A DNA stretch of 64,000 nucleotides from Nocardioides massiliensis (GTDB lineage Bacteria > Actinomycetota > Actinomycetes > Propionibacteriales > Nocardioidaceae), in assembly GCF_030811215.1 (NCBI RefSeq), contig NZ_JAUSQM010000001.1:372001-436000 (forward strand), in the 5' to 3' direction. Below the pieces are notes generated by a model, which did not search any database, had not been told where the DNA came from, and was given only the letters and a program-made list of their open reading frames with translations. A program made the translations under genes and the position numbers. Shown here piece by piece: positions 52,673 through 61,199 of the stretch; within the stretch, counting starts at the first letter, position 1; every line of letters starts with the position of its first letter.

Positions 52673-54132
52673 GACGCGATCGTCTTGACCTCGAGGTACT
52701 CCTCGAAGCCGAGGACCCCCATCTCCCGGCCGAGGCCGGACTGCTTGTAGCCGCCGAACGGCGCGTCGGGGCTGAACCAGACCGCGCCGTTGACGGCGAC
52801 GGTGCCGGTGCGGATGCGGGCGGCGACGGCCTTGGCGCGTTCGACGTCCCCTGACTCCACCGACCCGGAGAGGCCGTAGGCGGAGTCGTTGGCGATGCGG
52901 ACGGCGTCGTCGTCACCGTCGTGCGAGATGACGACGAGCACCGGGCCGAAGATCTCCTCCTGCGCGAGCCGGGAGGAGTTGTCGAGGCCAGCGACCACGG
53001 TCGGCTGGACCCAGTAGCCCGGCTGGTCGATGACCGACCCCCCGGTGGCGATCGTGCCGCCCTCCTCGGTGGCGAGGCGGAGGTAGTCCGCGACCCGGTC
53101 GCGCTGGGCGCGGGAGATGACCGGACCGCAGATGGCGCCGGGGTCGGCCGGGTCCTTGACGCCGATGGACTCCATCGTCGCGGCCGCGACCTGCACCGCC
53201 TCGTCGTACTTCTCACGCGGCACGACCAGGCGCGTCGTGATCGCGCACCCCTGGCCGGCGTGGATGCACGCGGTGAAGGCGGCGGCACCTGCGGCGGCAG
53301 CCACGTCGGCGTCGTCGAGGACGATCGCCGCGGACTTCCCGCCGAGCTCGAGGAAGACCTTCTTCAGCGTCGGCGCCGCGGCCGCCATGATCGCGCGGCC
53401 GGTGGCGGTCGAGCCGGTGAAAGAGACCATGTCGACGCGTGGGTCCGTCGTCAGCATCGCCGCGACGGTGTTGTCACGCGGCGCGACGACGTTGAAGACG
53501 CCCGCCGGGATGTCGGTGTGCTCGGCGACCAGCCGGCCGAGCTCGTAGGCCAGCCACGGGGTGTCGGGGGCGGGCTTGAGCACGACCGTGCAGCCGGCGG
53601 CCAGCGCCGGCCCGATCTTGGCGAGGTTGATCTGGGTGGGGACGTTCCACGGCGTGATCGCCGCGACCACGCCGACCGCCTCGCGGCGCACGGTGCGCTG
53701 GGACGCGATGCCCATCGGCTTCGCGACACCCAGGTCCGTCTCGAACGCGTAGGACTCCAGCAGGTCGGTGACCCACATCAGCCCCTCGACGGGTACGTCG
53801 AAGCCTGCCGCGCCCATCATGAACGACGGCATGCCGACCTCGGCGGTGGTCAGCGCCTTGAACGCCTCGGCGTTGTCGAGCAGCGCCTGGTGGAGCTGAC
53901 GCAGGCACTGCGCGCGGAAGGCGTGGTCGGTCGACCACGTCGTCTCGTCGAAGGCCCGGCGTGCCGCGGCGATCGCCGCCTCGACGTCGGCGGCACCGGA
54001 GTCGGGGACGTGTCCGATCTCCTCGCCGGTCGCCGGGTTGCGTACGGCGTACGTCGCTCCGTCGTAGGCCGGGCCGAGCTTGCCGTCGACGAGCTGCTGG
54101 GCTGCCGGCGGCAGGGTCGCCTGTCCGCTCAC
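52663..54132 (-). CDS. NAD-dependent aldehyde dehydrogenase
   Basis: 489 residues, full family length. AAITPWNVPTQINLAKIGPA, the cofactor loop VSFTGSTATGRAIM, catalytic Glu in FLELGGKSAAIV, nucleophile Cys in HAGQGCAITTRLVV, and EEIFGPVLVV. Matches Rv0768 (aldA) by context. It oxidises an aldehyde, perhaps from a P450 product. A start overlapping the NTF2-like gene by 4 bp indicates coupling. Confidence 0.92.
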   Translation of the reverse strand: MSGQATLPPAAQQLVDGKLGPAYDGATYAVRNPATGEEIGHVPDSGAADVEAAIAAARRAFDETTWSTDHAFRAQCLRQLHQALLDNAEAFKALTTAEVGMPSFMMGAAGFDVPVEGLMWVTDLLESYAFETDLGVAKPMGIASQRTVRREAVGVVAAITPWNVPTQINLAKIGPALAAGCTVVLKPAPDTPWLAYELGRLVAEHTDIPAGVFNVVAPRDNTVAAMLTTDPRVDMVSFTGSTATGRAIMAAAAPTLKKVFLELGGKSAAIVLDDADVAAAAGAAAFTACIHAGQGCAITTRLVVPREKYDEAVQVAAATMESIGVKDPADPGAICGPVISRAQRDRVADYLRLATEEGGTIATGGSVIDQPGYWVQPTVVAGLDNSSRLAQEEIFGPVLVVISHDGDDDAVRIANDSAYGLSGSVESGDVERAKAVAARIRTGTVAVNGAVWFSPDAPFGGYKQSGLGREMGVLGFEEYLEVKTIASPA

Positions 54133-54761
54133 GGGGCGGGCTCCGGCGAGGGCTGGGTGACGTAGTCACCGCGCTCGACGGCCGGCGGCCAGATCGGCGA
54201 CGGCAGGTCCTCATAGCGGTAGTGGCCCGGCACGTCCCAGCGCTTGGCCGCGACCTCCATGCGCTTGCTGAGGTTGGGGTGGGCCTTGTTGGCCTTGAGC
54301 ATCTCGATGAACGTGTGCGTCGTGGAGCCGAGGTCGAACCAGTCCCGCTGCCAGGCGAACTTGACCTTGCCCTCGTCCGCACCACTGGTCTGGCGCTCCA
54401 CGCCGAACCACGAGCCACCGATGCCGAGGATCTCGTACTCCTGGCCGGTCTCGTCGTTGATGACGCCGGACTTCTGCTTCCAGAAGCCGACGACCATCGA
54501 CTTCTGCTCGTCGATCATCGCGACCTGGTAGTCGTAGTGCCAGCCGTCGAGGCCGTCCATCTCGATGCCGATGGCCCAGTCGCGGATCTGCTCGCGGCCG
54601 ACGGCCATGAAGTGCTCGTCGGGGGTGTACATCCAGCCGTACGTGGCGTCCTCGGCGTACCAATCGGCCATGATGCGCCAGTCGCCGCCGCGCTCGGCGT
54701 CGCGGTTGACGTCCAGCCAGGTCTGCCAGAACTCCTCGATCTCTGCACGGGTCAACGACAT
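54129..54761 (-). CDS. NTF2/SnoaL-like protein in the P450 operon
   Basis: 210 residues. EIEEFWQTWLDVNRDAERGG and WRIMADWYAEDATYGWMYTP are the start of an NTF2-like cone fold; DGWHYDYQVAMIDEQKSMVV continues it. It is longer than usual because of a C-terminal stretch (KRWDVPGHYRYEDLPSPIWP). It could be a steroid isomerase-like or binding protein, but no catalytic residue is certain. It lies 27 bp after the ferredoxin gene. Confidence 0.8.
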   Translation of the reverse strand: MSLTRAEIEEFWQTWLDVNRDAERGGDWRIMADWYAEDATYGWMYTPDEHFMAVGREQIRDWAIGIEMDGLDGWHYDYQVAMIDEQKSMVVGFWKQKSGVINDETGQEYEILGIGGSWFGVERQTSGADEGKVKFAWQRDWFDLGSTTHTFIEMLKANKAHPNLSKRMEVAAKRWDVPGHYRYEDLPSPIWPPAVERGDYVTQPSPEPAP

Positions 54762-54788
54762 GTCAGCTCACTTCCTCGGGTCGGGGCT

Positions 54789-54995
54789 TCAGGTGATGTC
54801 TTGGATGGCCAGCGCGAGTGCTGGGCAGTAGGTGACGGCCGACTCGACATCGGACCGCTGGGACTCGTCGGGGAACTCCTCGAGGACGACGACCTTGTCG
54901 GTCTCCTCGTCGTAGCCGAAGACCTCGGGCGCCTCGCCCTGGCACATCTGGTGTCCCTGGCACAGGTCGAGGTCGGCGACCGCCTTGAAGCTCAT
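54789..54995 (-). CDS. [3Fe-4S]-type ferredoxin for P450
   Basis: 68 residues. LDLCQGHQMCQGEAPEVF gives C12-x2-H15-x2-C18, and C57-P in VTYCPALAL completes a three-Cys set. His replaces the fourth Cys, as in mycobacterial P450 ferredoxins such as Rv0763c. It lies 13 bp after cyp51 and is its likely electron donor. No ferredoxin reductase is in the window. Confidence 0.92.
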   Translation of the reverse strand: MSFKAVADLDLCQGHQMCQGEAPEVFGYDEETDKVVVLEEFPDESQRSDVESAVTYCPALALAIQDIT

Positions 54996-55008
54996 CGCAG
55001 GCTCCTGC

Positions 55009-56385
55009 TCAGCGCCCCGCGCGGCGGCGGTAGCGCACGCGGCACGGCTGCTCGAGCTGGATGACCATCTTGGAGAAGTCGTCGCGGTAGGACTCCGACG
55101 GTTGCGTCATCTCGAACTCGAAGTCGCGCAGGACCACCGAGAAGATCGCCTTCATCTGCATCATCGCGAACGCGTTGCCGACGCAGCGGTGCCGACCGGC
55201 GCCGAACGGGATCCAGGTCCACTGGTTGACCCGGTCCTCCTGGCGACCGTCGAGGTAGCGCGTCGGGTCGAACCGCTCGGGGTCGGGGAACGACTCCGCC
55301 ATCCGGTTCGAGACCCGGGGGCTGGCCCCGACCATCGTGCCGGCGGGGATGCGGTGCCCGGCGAGCTCCAGCTCCTCCTGCGCGACCCGCAGCAGGATGA
55401 TCAGCGGTGGGTGCAGGCGCAGGGCCTCCTTGAGCGCCGCTTCGAGCTTGGGGATCGAGCGCAGTGCCTGGAAGGAGACCTCCGAGCCGTCGGCGTACAG
55501 CTCGTCGAGCTCGCCGACGACCTCGGCAAGGTAGTCGGGGTCGCGCATCAGCTCGATCAGCGTCCAGGCCGAGGTGCCGGAGGTCGTGTGGTGACCGGCG
55601 AACATCATCGAGATGAAGACACCGGTGATGTAGTCGGCGCCCATGTCCAAGGAGATGAGGACGTCGAGCAGGTCGCGCTCCTCGCGCGGGACCTTGCCGC
55701 GGGCGATGCGCTTGTCGATGATCGCCTGCACGAGGCCGACCAGGGTCTCGCGGCCGCGGTCACGGATCTCGAACGACTCGACACCGGGCATGTAGGGGTC
55801 GACATAGGCAATGGCGTCGGTGCCGCGCTCGAGGTCGTGGTAGGCCTCGACGAACCGACTGTCGAGCTCCTCGCGGAACGGCTTGCCGATGAGGCACGCC
55901 GAGGTCGTGTAGATCGTGAGCTCGGCGAAGAAGTCGAGCAGGTCGACCTCGCCCTCGTCACCCCAGTCCGCCACCATCCGGCGGATCTCGTTCTCGATCG
56001 TGGTCGCGTGACCGCGCATCATGTCGCCCTTGAGGGCTTGGTTCTTGAGCATCTCCTGGCGCTGCTCCGGCGAGGCGTCGAAGACGACGCCCTCCCCGAA
56101 GATCGGCGTCATGAACGGATAGGCCTCTCCCTGGTCGAGGAGGGAGTCCGGCGCGCGGAAGAACTGCTCGTTGGCCTCCGCGCCGGACACCAGCACCACC
56201 TGCCGGTCGGCGAGGAAGAACCGCCCGATGTCGCCGCACTCGGTGCGCACCCGGTCGAGTAGGGCGATCGGGTCGACGCGCAGCTCGGCGAGGTGACGGG
56301 TGCCGTCGTCGGGGACGGCGTAGGAGACCACGGGGATCTCCTCGACCCCGGGCAGTGCGTCCAGGGTCGCCTGGGTGTCGCTCAT
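55009..56385 (-). CDS. cyp51: CYP51-type cytochrome P450 (sterol 14-alpha-demethylase family)
   Basis: 458 residues. The B-C region YPFMTPIFGEGVVFDASPEQ is the CYP51 substrate-recognition signature. The I-helix MFAGHHTTSGTSAWTLIELM, ExxR in EALRLHPPLIILLRVA, and the haem loop FGAGRHRCVGNAFA (Cys near 400) match M. tuberculosis CYP51 very closely. Overlaps the upstream SDR by 4 bp. Bacterial CYP51 removes the 14-methyl of sterols in vitro; its native role in bacteria without sterol synthesis is unclear. Confidence 0.93.
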   Translation of the reverse strand: MSDTQATLDALPGVEEIPVVSYAVPDDGTRHLAELRVDPIALLDRVRTECGDIGRFFLADRQVVLVSGAEANEQFFRAPDSLLDQGEAYPFMTPIFGEGVVFDASPEQRQEMLKNQALKGDMMRGHATTIENEIRRMVADWGDEGEVDLLDFFAELTIYTTSACLIGKPFREELDSRFVEAYHDLERGTDAIAYVDPYMPGVESFEIRDRGRETLVGLVQAIIDKRIARGKVPREERDLLDVLISLDMGADYITGVFISMMFAGHHTTSGTSAWTLIELMRDPDYLAEVVGELDELYADGSEVSFQALRSIPKLEAALKEALRLHPPLIILLRVAQEELELAGHRIPAGTMVGASPRVSNRMAESFPDPERFDPTRYLDGRQEDRVNQWTWIPFGAGRHRCVGNAFAMMQMKAIFSVVLRDFEFEMTQPSESYRDDFSKMVIQLEQPCRVRYRRRAGR

Positions 56386-57167
56386 CGTTCCTCCACAGGG
56401 GCTTCGGGGTTGACCTCGACGAGGTTGAGGTGCACGCCGCGCGGGGCGGACACGACGGTGCTGATCGCCTCGGCAAGCGCGGTGGGCTTGAGGAAGTGCT
56501 GGTGTCGGGCGTGGCCGAACTTCACCCAGCCGTTGATGACCATGTCGACCTCGTCGGGGGTCCAGTCGGAGCCCATCTCGCTGTGCGTGGGTCCGGGTCG
56601 GACCAGGCTGGCGCGCACACCGGTGCCCTCGAGCTCCATCTGCAGCGCGTGGACCATGCCCTCCAACCCCCACTTGCCGGCGGCGTACGACGTCATGAAC
56701 GGTCGCGCCCGCACGGCCACGTCGGAGGAGACGAAGCAGATGTCGCCCCGCTGCCGCTCGAGCATGCCTGGCAGGAAGGTGCGGCACAGGCGCTGCGCGC
56801 CGACGATGTTGAGGTCGAGGTGCCGGCTGAACAGCTCCGGGTCGGCCTCGTGGATGCGGCCGGGCGACAAGGAGCCTGCGTTGGACACCACGACCTCGAC
56901 CTCCCCGAGGTCGGCCGTCACCTTGGCGGCGAACGCCTCCACCGAGGCGGCGTCGGTGAGGTCGAGAGAGTGTGCGACGGCCTCGCCCCCGGCGTCGCGG
57001 ATGCGGGTCGCGAGCTCCTCGAGCCGGTCGGCGCGACGGGCGCCGAGCGCGACGGGAAACCCGCGCGCCGCGAGCGCCTCGGCGGTGGCGGCGCCGATGC
57101 CGGACGAGGCACCGGTGACGACCGCCGGACGGCGGTCGGGCTGGGCGTAGCGGGCGGGCTTGCTCAT
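56382..57167 (-). CDS. SDR between CYP123-like and CYP51 genes
   Basis: 261 residues. VTGASSGIGAATAEALAARG, VVVSNAGSLSPGRI, Ser in GDICFVSSDVAVRA and Y-x3-K in MTSYAAGKWGLEGM. GARRADRLEELA suggests NADP. It corresponds to Rv0765c, which sits between CYP51 and CYP123 in M. tuberculosis. Its ATG shares one base with the preceding stop (TGATG). Confidence 0.92.
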   Translation of the reverse strand: MSKPARYAQPDRRPAVVTGASSGIGAATAEALAARGFPVALGARRADRLEELATRIRDAGGEAVAHSLDLTDAASVEAFAAKVTADLGEVEVVVSNAGSLSPGRIHEADPELFSRHLDLNIVGAQRLCRTFLPGMLERQRGDICFVSSDVAVRARPFMTSYAAGKWGLEGMVHALQMELEGTGVRASLVRPGPTHSEMGSDWTPDEVDMVINGWVKFGHARHQHFLKPTALAEAISTVVSAPRGVHLNLVEVNPEAPVEER

Positions 57168-58396
57168 CAGCGCAACCTCACAGTGATCGGCAGGGACGCG
57201 AAGCCGCGGACGCTGATCGAGTGCACCCGGCGGGCGCCGTCGACGTCGACCTCGTAGTCGCGCACCCGGCGGACGAACTCCTCCAACACGATGCGCGCCT
57301 CGAGACGGGCGAGGTTGGCACCGAGGCAGAAGTGCCGGCCTCCCCCGAAGGAGAGAATCTTGGCGAGCTCCTCCTTGGGCCGGTGCAGGTCGAAGCGCGT
57401 GGGGTCCGTGAACACGTCCTCGTCCCGGTTGGCCGAGCCGATCACCAGCACCGCACGCGAGCCGGCCGGGGCCACGACGCCATCGAGCTCGTAGTCCTGG
57501 AGCAGGTGCCGCGCGAGCATCTGGCTGGAGGTGTCGTGACGCAACGTCTCCTCGATCCACGGCACGACGAGCGAGGTGTCGTCGGGTGAGGCGAGCACCT
57601 GCGCCTGCTGCTCGGGATGCTGCGCGAGGTGGAACAGCGCGTTGCCGAGGAGCTTGGTGGTGGTCTCGTTGCCGGCGACGACCATGAGGAAGAGGAAGGC
57701 CATGACCTCTTCGTCGCTGAGCCGGTCGCCGTCGTTCTCCGCCTCGAGCAGGGCAGAGGTGAGGTCCTCACTGGGTCGGCGGCGCCGCTGCTCGACCATG
57801 CCGGCGTAGTAGGTCATCAGGGTGACCGAGGCCTCCATGGCCGCGGGCGGGACGTCGCGGATGCCCTCCTCGCGGTGGACGACGAGGTCGGCGAGGCGGC
57901 GTACCTCGACCCGGTCCTCCTCGGGGACACCCATCATCTCGGAGATGACGTCCATCGGGAGCAGGCCGGCGACCTCGCCGATCCAGTCGTGCTCGACGCC
58001 GTCGGCGAACGCGAGGCCGAAGTACTTCTCGGTCAACGCCTGCACCTGCGGCGTCAGCTCGCGGACCCGGCGCGGCGTGAACGCCTTGGACACCAGCGAG
58101 CGCAGCCGCTGCTGGTCCTTGCCGTCGAGCGCCAGGAACGACATCGTCTTGTAGGCGTGCGGCGACCAGGCGATGGCGTCCAGCGAGACGCCCATCCGGT
58201 TGGAGAACGTCGCGTCGTCGCGGAACGCGGCGGCGACGTCGGCGTGCCGGGTGACAGCCCAGAAGTCGAGGTCGGCGTTGTAGTAGAGCGGCGCCTCGGC
58301 CCGCAGCCGGGCGTAGGTCGGATAGGGGTCGTCCTGGAAGGCGTAGTCGTACGGGTCCAGGACGAGCGCGTCGGGGTGGGTCGCACCGGCGGTCAT
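57167..58396 (-). CDS. CYP123-like cytochrome P450
   Basis: 409 residues. I-helix FLMVVAGNETTTKLLGNALF, ExxR in VPWIEETLRHDTSSQ, haem loop ILSFGGGRHFCLGANLARLE. Soluble actinobacterial P450 of normal length. Its place between a TetR gene and the SDR-CYP51 pair matches CYP123 (Rv0766c). The substrate is unknown. It overlaps the TetR gene by 4 bp. Confidence 0.88.
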   Translation of the reverse strand: MTAGATHPDALVLDPYDYAFQDDPYPTYARLRAEAPLYYNADLDFWAVTRHADVAAAFRDDATFSNRMGVSLDAIAWSPHAYKTMSFLALDGKDQQRLRSLVSKAFTPRRVRELTPQVQALTEKYFGLAFADGVEHDWIGEVAGLLPMDVISEMMGVPEEDRVEVRRLADLVVHREEGIRDVPPAAMEASVTLMTYYAGMVEQRRRRPSEDLTSALLEAENDGDRLSDEEVMAFLFLMVVAGNETTTKLLGNALFHLAQHPEQQAQVLASPDDTSLVVPWIEETLRHDTSSQMLARHLLQDYELDGVVAPAGSRAVLVIGSANRDEDVFTDPTRFDLHRPKEELAKILSFGGGRHFCLGANLARLEARIVLEEFVRRVRDYEVDVDGARRVHSISVRGFASLPITVRLR

Positions 58397-59040
58397 CGGG
58401 AGTCCTCCATCATCACGCGAACGGACCGGGTGAGCCGCTCGCCGAGCTGCGCGTAGGTCATCAGGCCCATGCCGCTCTGCAGCAGGCCGCCGGAGAGCAG
58501 CAGCATCAGGGCGTCGAGCAGGTCCGGCTGCTCGGCCTGCAGGTCGGGGCCCAGTGCCCCGGCGAACCACTCCGCCCAGCCCATACCGATGCGCAGGCGA
58601 AGGTGCTGCACATCGGGGTCGCTACCGAGAAGGGCGGGCGTGACGGCCTGGGCGAGATCGGGCTCGGAGCCGAGGAACCCGGTCACCTCGTGCACCAGCG
58701 CGACGACCCGCTCGAGTGGGGTGGCCGTCGCGTCCGGGGCCCGCGCCTCGAGGTAGTCGGCCATGTGCTCGACGATGCGCCGCGCGAACAGCTCGGCGAC
58801 CAGGTGGTTCTTGGAGCCGAAGTAGGTGTACGCCGTCGCCGGCGCGACGCCGGCGCGCGCCGCCACCGAGCGGATCGTCAGCTGGTCGTAGCCGACCGCC
58901 CGCAGCTCCTCGTGGGCGGCGACCAGCACCCGGGCGACGGTGTCGGCCTGGCGCGGGTTCAGCTCGCGGCGCGTGTGGGAGGCCCCGCCGGGGACCGCGG
59001 CGACCGGGCCGACAGGCGCGGCGGACAGCTGACTGGACAT
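58393..59040 (-). CDS. TetR-family regulator of the CYP51 operon
   Basis: 215 residues from the ATG at 59040 (an ATG at 59052 is inside the -10 box and less likely). HTH: YDQLTIRSVAARAGVAPATA and YTYFGSKNHLVAELFARRIV. The C-terminal ligand domain is helical. It is the first gene of the ten-gene operon and has a perfect dyad over its own start, so it should be self-regulating. Corresponds to Rv0767c. Confidence 0.88.
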   Translation of the reverse strand: MSSQLSAAPVGPVAAVPGGASHTRRELNPRQADTVARVLVAAHEELRAVGYDQLTIRSVAARAGVAPATAYTYFGSKNHLVAELFARRIVEHMADYLEARAPDATATPLERVVALVHEVTGFLGSEPDLAQAVTPALLGSDPDVQHLRLRIGMGWAEWFAGALGPDLQAEQPDLLDALMLLLSGGLLQSGMGLMTYAQLGERLTRSVRVMMEDSR

Positions 59041-59078
59041 GTGTCCAGACATTAGGTCAACGCTGTGGACCGCGGCAA
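59033..59078 (-). promoter_or_regulatory. Promoter and TetR operator of the CYP51 operon
   Basis: On the reverse strand TTGCCG (59073-59078), 18 nt, TAATGT (59049-59054), then 8 nt to the ATG at 59040: a probable leaderless mRNA. The perfect dyad CTGGACA-TG-TGTCCAG (59033-59048) covers the start of transcription and the start codon. Confidence 0.68.
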
Positions 59079-59134
59079 GCAGTTCGGCAGAACCCGCGAT
59101 TGCCGTGCTGGGGGCACTCGGCCACGATGAGCAG

Positions 59135-60688
59135 GTGAGGAGTCCTTGGGCACGCGGAGCACTCGGCGGGCTGGCGGCCATCGCCGCGGTTGCCGCGGCA
59201 GAGCTCGTGCGCGCTGTGCTGCACGTGCGGGTCCACCCCGTCGTCGCGGTCAGTGAGGAGGTCGTCGAGCGCACCCCAGGCCCGGTCGCCGACTTCCTCA
59301 TCGGCCTCGTCGGCACCTGGGACAAGCCGCTGCTGATCGGCGGGGTCCTCGCCGTCGTCCTGCTCGCCGGGGTGCTGGCCGGGGTGCTGACCGGGTACGG
59401 CGCGGGCTGGTCCGCGCTCCCGGTGGGCGTCGTCACCGTCTTCGGCGCGCTGGCGGCCCTCGCGCGCCCGGCCGCCGGCAGCGCGGATCTCCTGCCGGTG
59501 GTCGCCGGTGCCGGTGCGTGGCTGGTCGCACTGGGCCTGCTGGTCGCGCCGTTGCGCCGTACCCCCGCTGTCGCGCCGCGTCCCGACGGCGCGAGCGGGA
59601 CCGGAAGCACCCGTCGCACCGTGCTCGCGCGGGTCGGCGCGGTCGCGGCCGCCACGGCGGTCGCGGGGATCGCGGGACGCGCGATCAGCCGGGCGCGTGA
59701 CACCGTCGAGGCGACGCGACGCCTGGTGCGGCTGCCCGTGACCGCGGGGGCGATACCCGACGGAGCCGACCTCCTCGAGGATCTGCGTGAGGACGGCGCG
59801 GCGCCGTGGCGCACTCGTGCCGCGGACTTCTATCGCATCGACACCGCCCTCGCGGTCCCGACCATCGACCCCGAGCAGTGGCAGCTGCGCATCCACGGCA
59901 TGGTCGACCGCGAGATCGTGCTGGGCTTCGACGAGCTCGCCACCATGGAGCTCACCCAGGCCTGGGTGACGCTGTGCTGCGTGTCGAACCCCGTCGGGGG
60001 CGACCTGGTCGGCAACGCGTGGTGGGGCGGCGTCCGCGTCGCCGAGCTGCTCGCCCGGGCGGGGGTGCGACCCGGCGCCGACGCCGTGCTGCAGACCTCC
60101 GAGGACGGCTGGACCTGCGCGACCCCGCTCGCGGCGCTGACCGACGAGCGCAACGCCCTCGTGGCGCTGGCGATGAACGGCGAGCCCCTCCCCCTCGAGC
60201 ACGGCTTCCCGGCGCGGATGGTCGTGCCGGGCCTCTACGGCTATGTGTCGGCGACCAAGTGGCTGGTCGACCTGGAGGTGACCCGGTTCGCCGACGTCGA
60301 GGCGTACTGGACCCAGCGCGGGTGGTCCCCCGAGGGCCCGGTGCGGACGATGTCGCGCATCGACGTCCCGCGGTCCGGCACCCGCCTGCCCGCGGGGAAG
60401 GTGACGGTCGCGGGTGTCGCCTGGGCGCAGCACACCGGGATCGAGCGGGTCGAGGTCAGCGTCGACGGCGGCCCCTGGGTGCCGGCACGCCTCGGCGGGG
60501 TGCCCGACGGCCCGAGCTCCGAGGACACCTGGGTCCAGTGGCGTGTCGAGGTGGACGCACCCGCCGGTGACCACCTGGTCACCGTCCGCGCGACCGACCG
60601 CTCGGGCTACACCCAGACCGCCGTACGCCGTGACGTGGTGCCGGACGGTGCGACGGGGTGGCACGAGGTGGACTTCAGCACCGACTGA
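59135..60688 (+). CDS. Membrane-anchored molybdopterin oxidoreductase (sulfite-oxidase fold)
   Basis: 517 residues from a GTG at 59135. About four N-terminal membrane helices up to residue 150, a twin-arginine-like STRRTVLARVGAVAAATAVAG, then the catalytic domain: WQLRIHGMVDREIVLGFDEL, Mo-ligand Cys in VTLCCVSNPVGGDLVGNAWW (about 280), and a C-terminal dimerisation domain (GIERVEVSVDGGPWVPARLG). It would face outside. The substrate may be an S- or N-oxide. Divergent from the TetR gene. Confidence 0.88.
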   Translation: MRSPWARGALGGLAAIAAVAAAELVRAVLHVRVHPVVAVSEEVVERTPGPVADFLIGLVGTWDKPLLIGGVLAVVLLAGVLAGVLTGYGAGWSALPVGVVTVFGALAALARPAAGSADLLPVVAGAGAWLVALGLLVAPLRRTPAVAPRPDGASGTGSTRRTVLARVGAVAAATAVAGIAGRAISRARDTVEATRRLVRLPVTAGAIPDGADLLEDLREDGAAPWRTRAADFYRIDTALAVPTIDPEQWQLRIHGMVDREIVLGFDELATMELTQAWVTLCCVSNPVGGDLVGNAWWGGVRVAELLARAGVRPGADAVLQTSEDGWTCATPLAALTDERNALVALAMNGEPLPLEHGFPARMVVPGLYGYVSATKWLVDLEVTRFADVEAYWTQRGWSPEGPVRTMSRIDVPRSGTRLPAGKVTVAGVAWAQHTGIERVEVSVDGGPWVPARLGGVPDGPSSEDTWVQWRVEVDAPAGDHLVTVRATDRSGYTQTAVRRDVVPDGATGWHEVDFSTD

Positions 60689-60707
60689 CTCCTCGCCGTG
60701 CGGCGGC

Positions 60708-61199
60708 TCAGGCCGTCGGGACGACCAGCGCGGTCGCGATCGCGGCGACGCCCTCCCCACGACCGGTGAGACCGAGGCCGTCGGTGGTGGTCGCACTCAG
60801 GCTCACGGGTGCCCCGACCGCGGCACTCAGCGCCGCCTGCGCCTCGTCCCGCCGCGGACCGAGGCGGGGCCGGTTGCCGATCACCTGGACCGCAGCGTTG
60901 CCGATCACGAAGCCGGCCGCGCGCACACGGCGTACGGTCTCGGCGAGCAGGGCCGTCCCGCTGGCGCCGGCCCACTGCGGCTCGGCGGTGCCGAAGTGCT
61001 GGCCGAGGTCACCGAGACCTGCGGCGGACAGCAGCGCGTCACACAGCGCGTGGGCGGCGACGTCGGCATCGGAGTGGCCCTCGAGGCCGTGGTCCTCCTC
61101 GGGCCAGTGCAGCCCGGCCAGGTGCATGGGGACGCCGGGCACGAGCCGGTGGACGTCGGTGCCGACGCCGACGCGCGGGAGGACGGGCGGGACGCTCAT
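60708..61199 (-). CDS. ispF: 2-C-methyl-D-erythritol 2,4-cyclodiphosphate synthase
   Basis: 163 residues. Metal ligands in [13 protein letters not shown] (Asp-x-His) and [23 protein letters not shown]-type end motif [20 protein letters not shown]. Makes MEcPP in the non-mevalonate isoprenoid pathway. Its ATG overlaps the MerR stop by 4 bp. The usual partner ispD is not here. Confidence 0.95.
   Translation of the reverse strand: MSVPPVLPRVGVGTDVHRLVPGVPMHLAGLHWPEEDHGLEGHSDADVAAHALCDALLSAAGLGDLGQHFGTAEPQWAGASGTALLAETVRRVRAAGFVIGNAAVQVIGNRPRLGPRRDEAQAALSAAVGAPVSLSATTTDGLGLTGRGEGVAAIATALVVPTA

Noticed and set aside
59033-59048. KstR site at the CYP51 operon
   Set aside because: The dyad is CTGGACA/TGTCCAG and lacks the AACnnGTT core, so it is assigned to the adjacent TetR instead.
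58393-59814. A 473-residue TetR protein with a long Thr/Ser/Arg-rich N-terminus
   Set aside because: The region above 59052 is antisense to the molybdopterin enzyme, and the promoter and operator place the start at 59040.
60689-60707. Terminator between the molybdopterin enzyme and ispF
   Set aside because: The gap is only 19 bp and no clear stem is visible.
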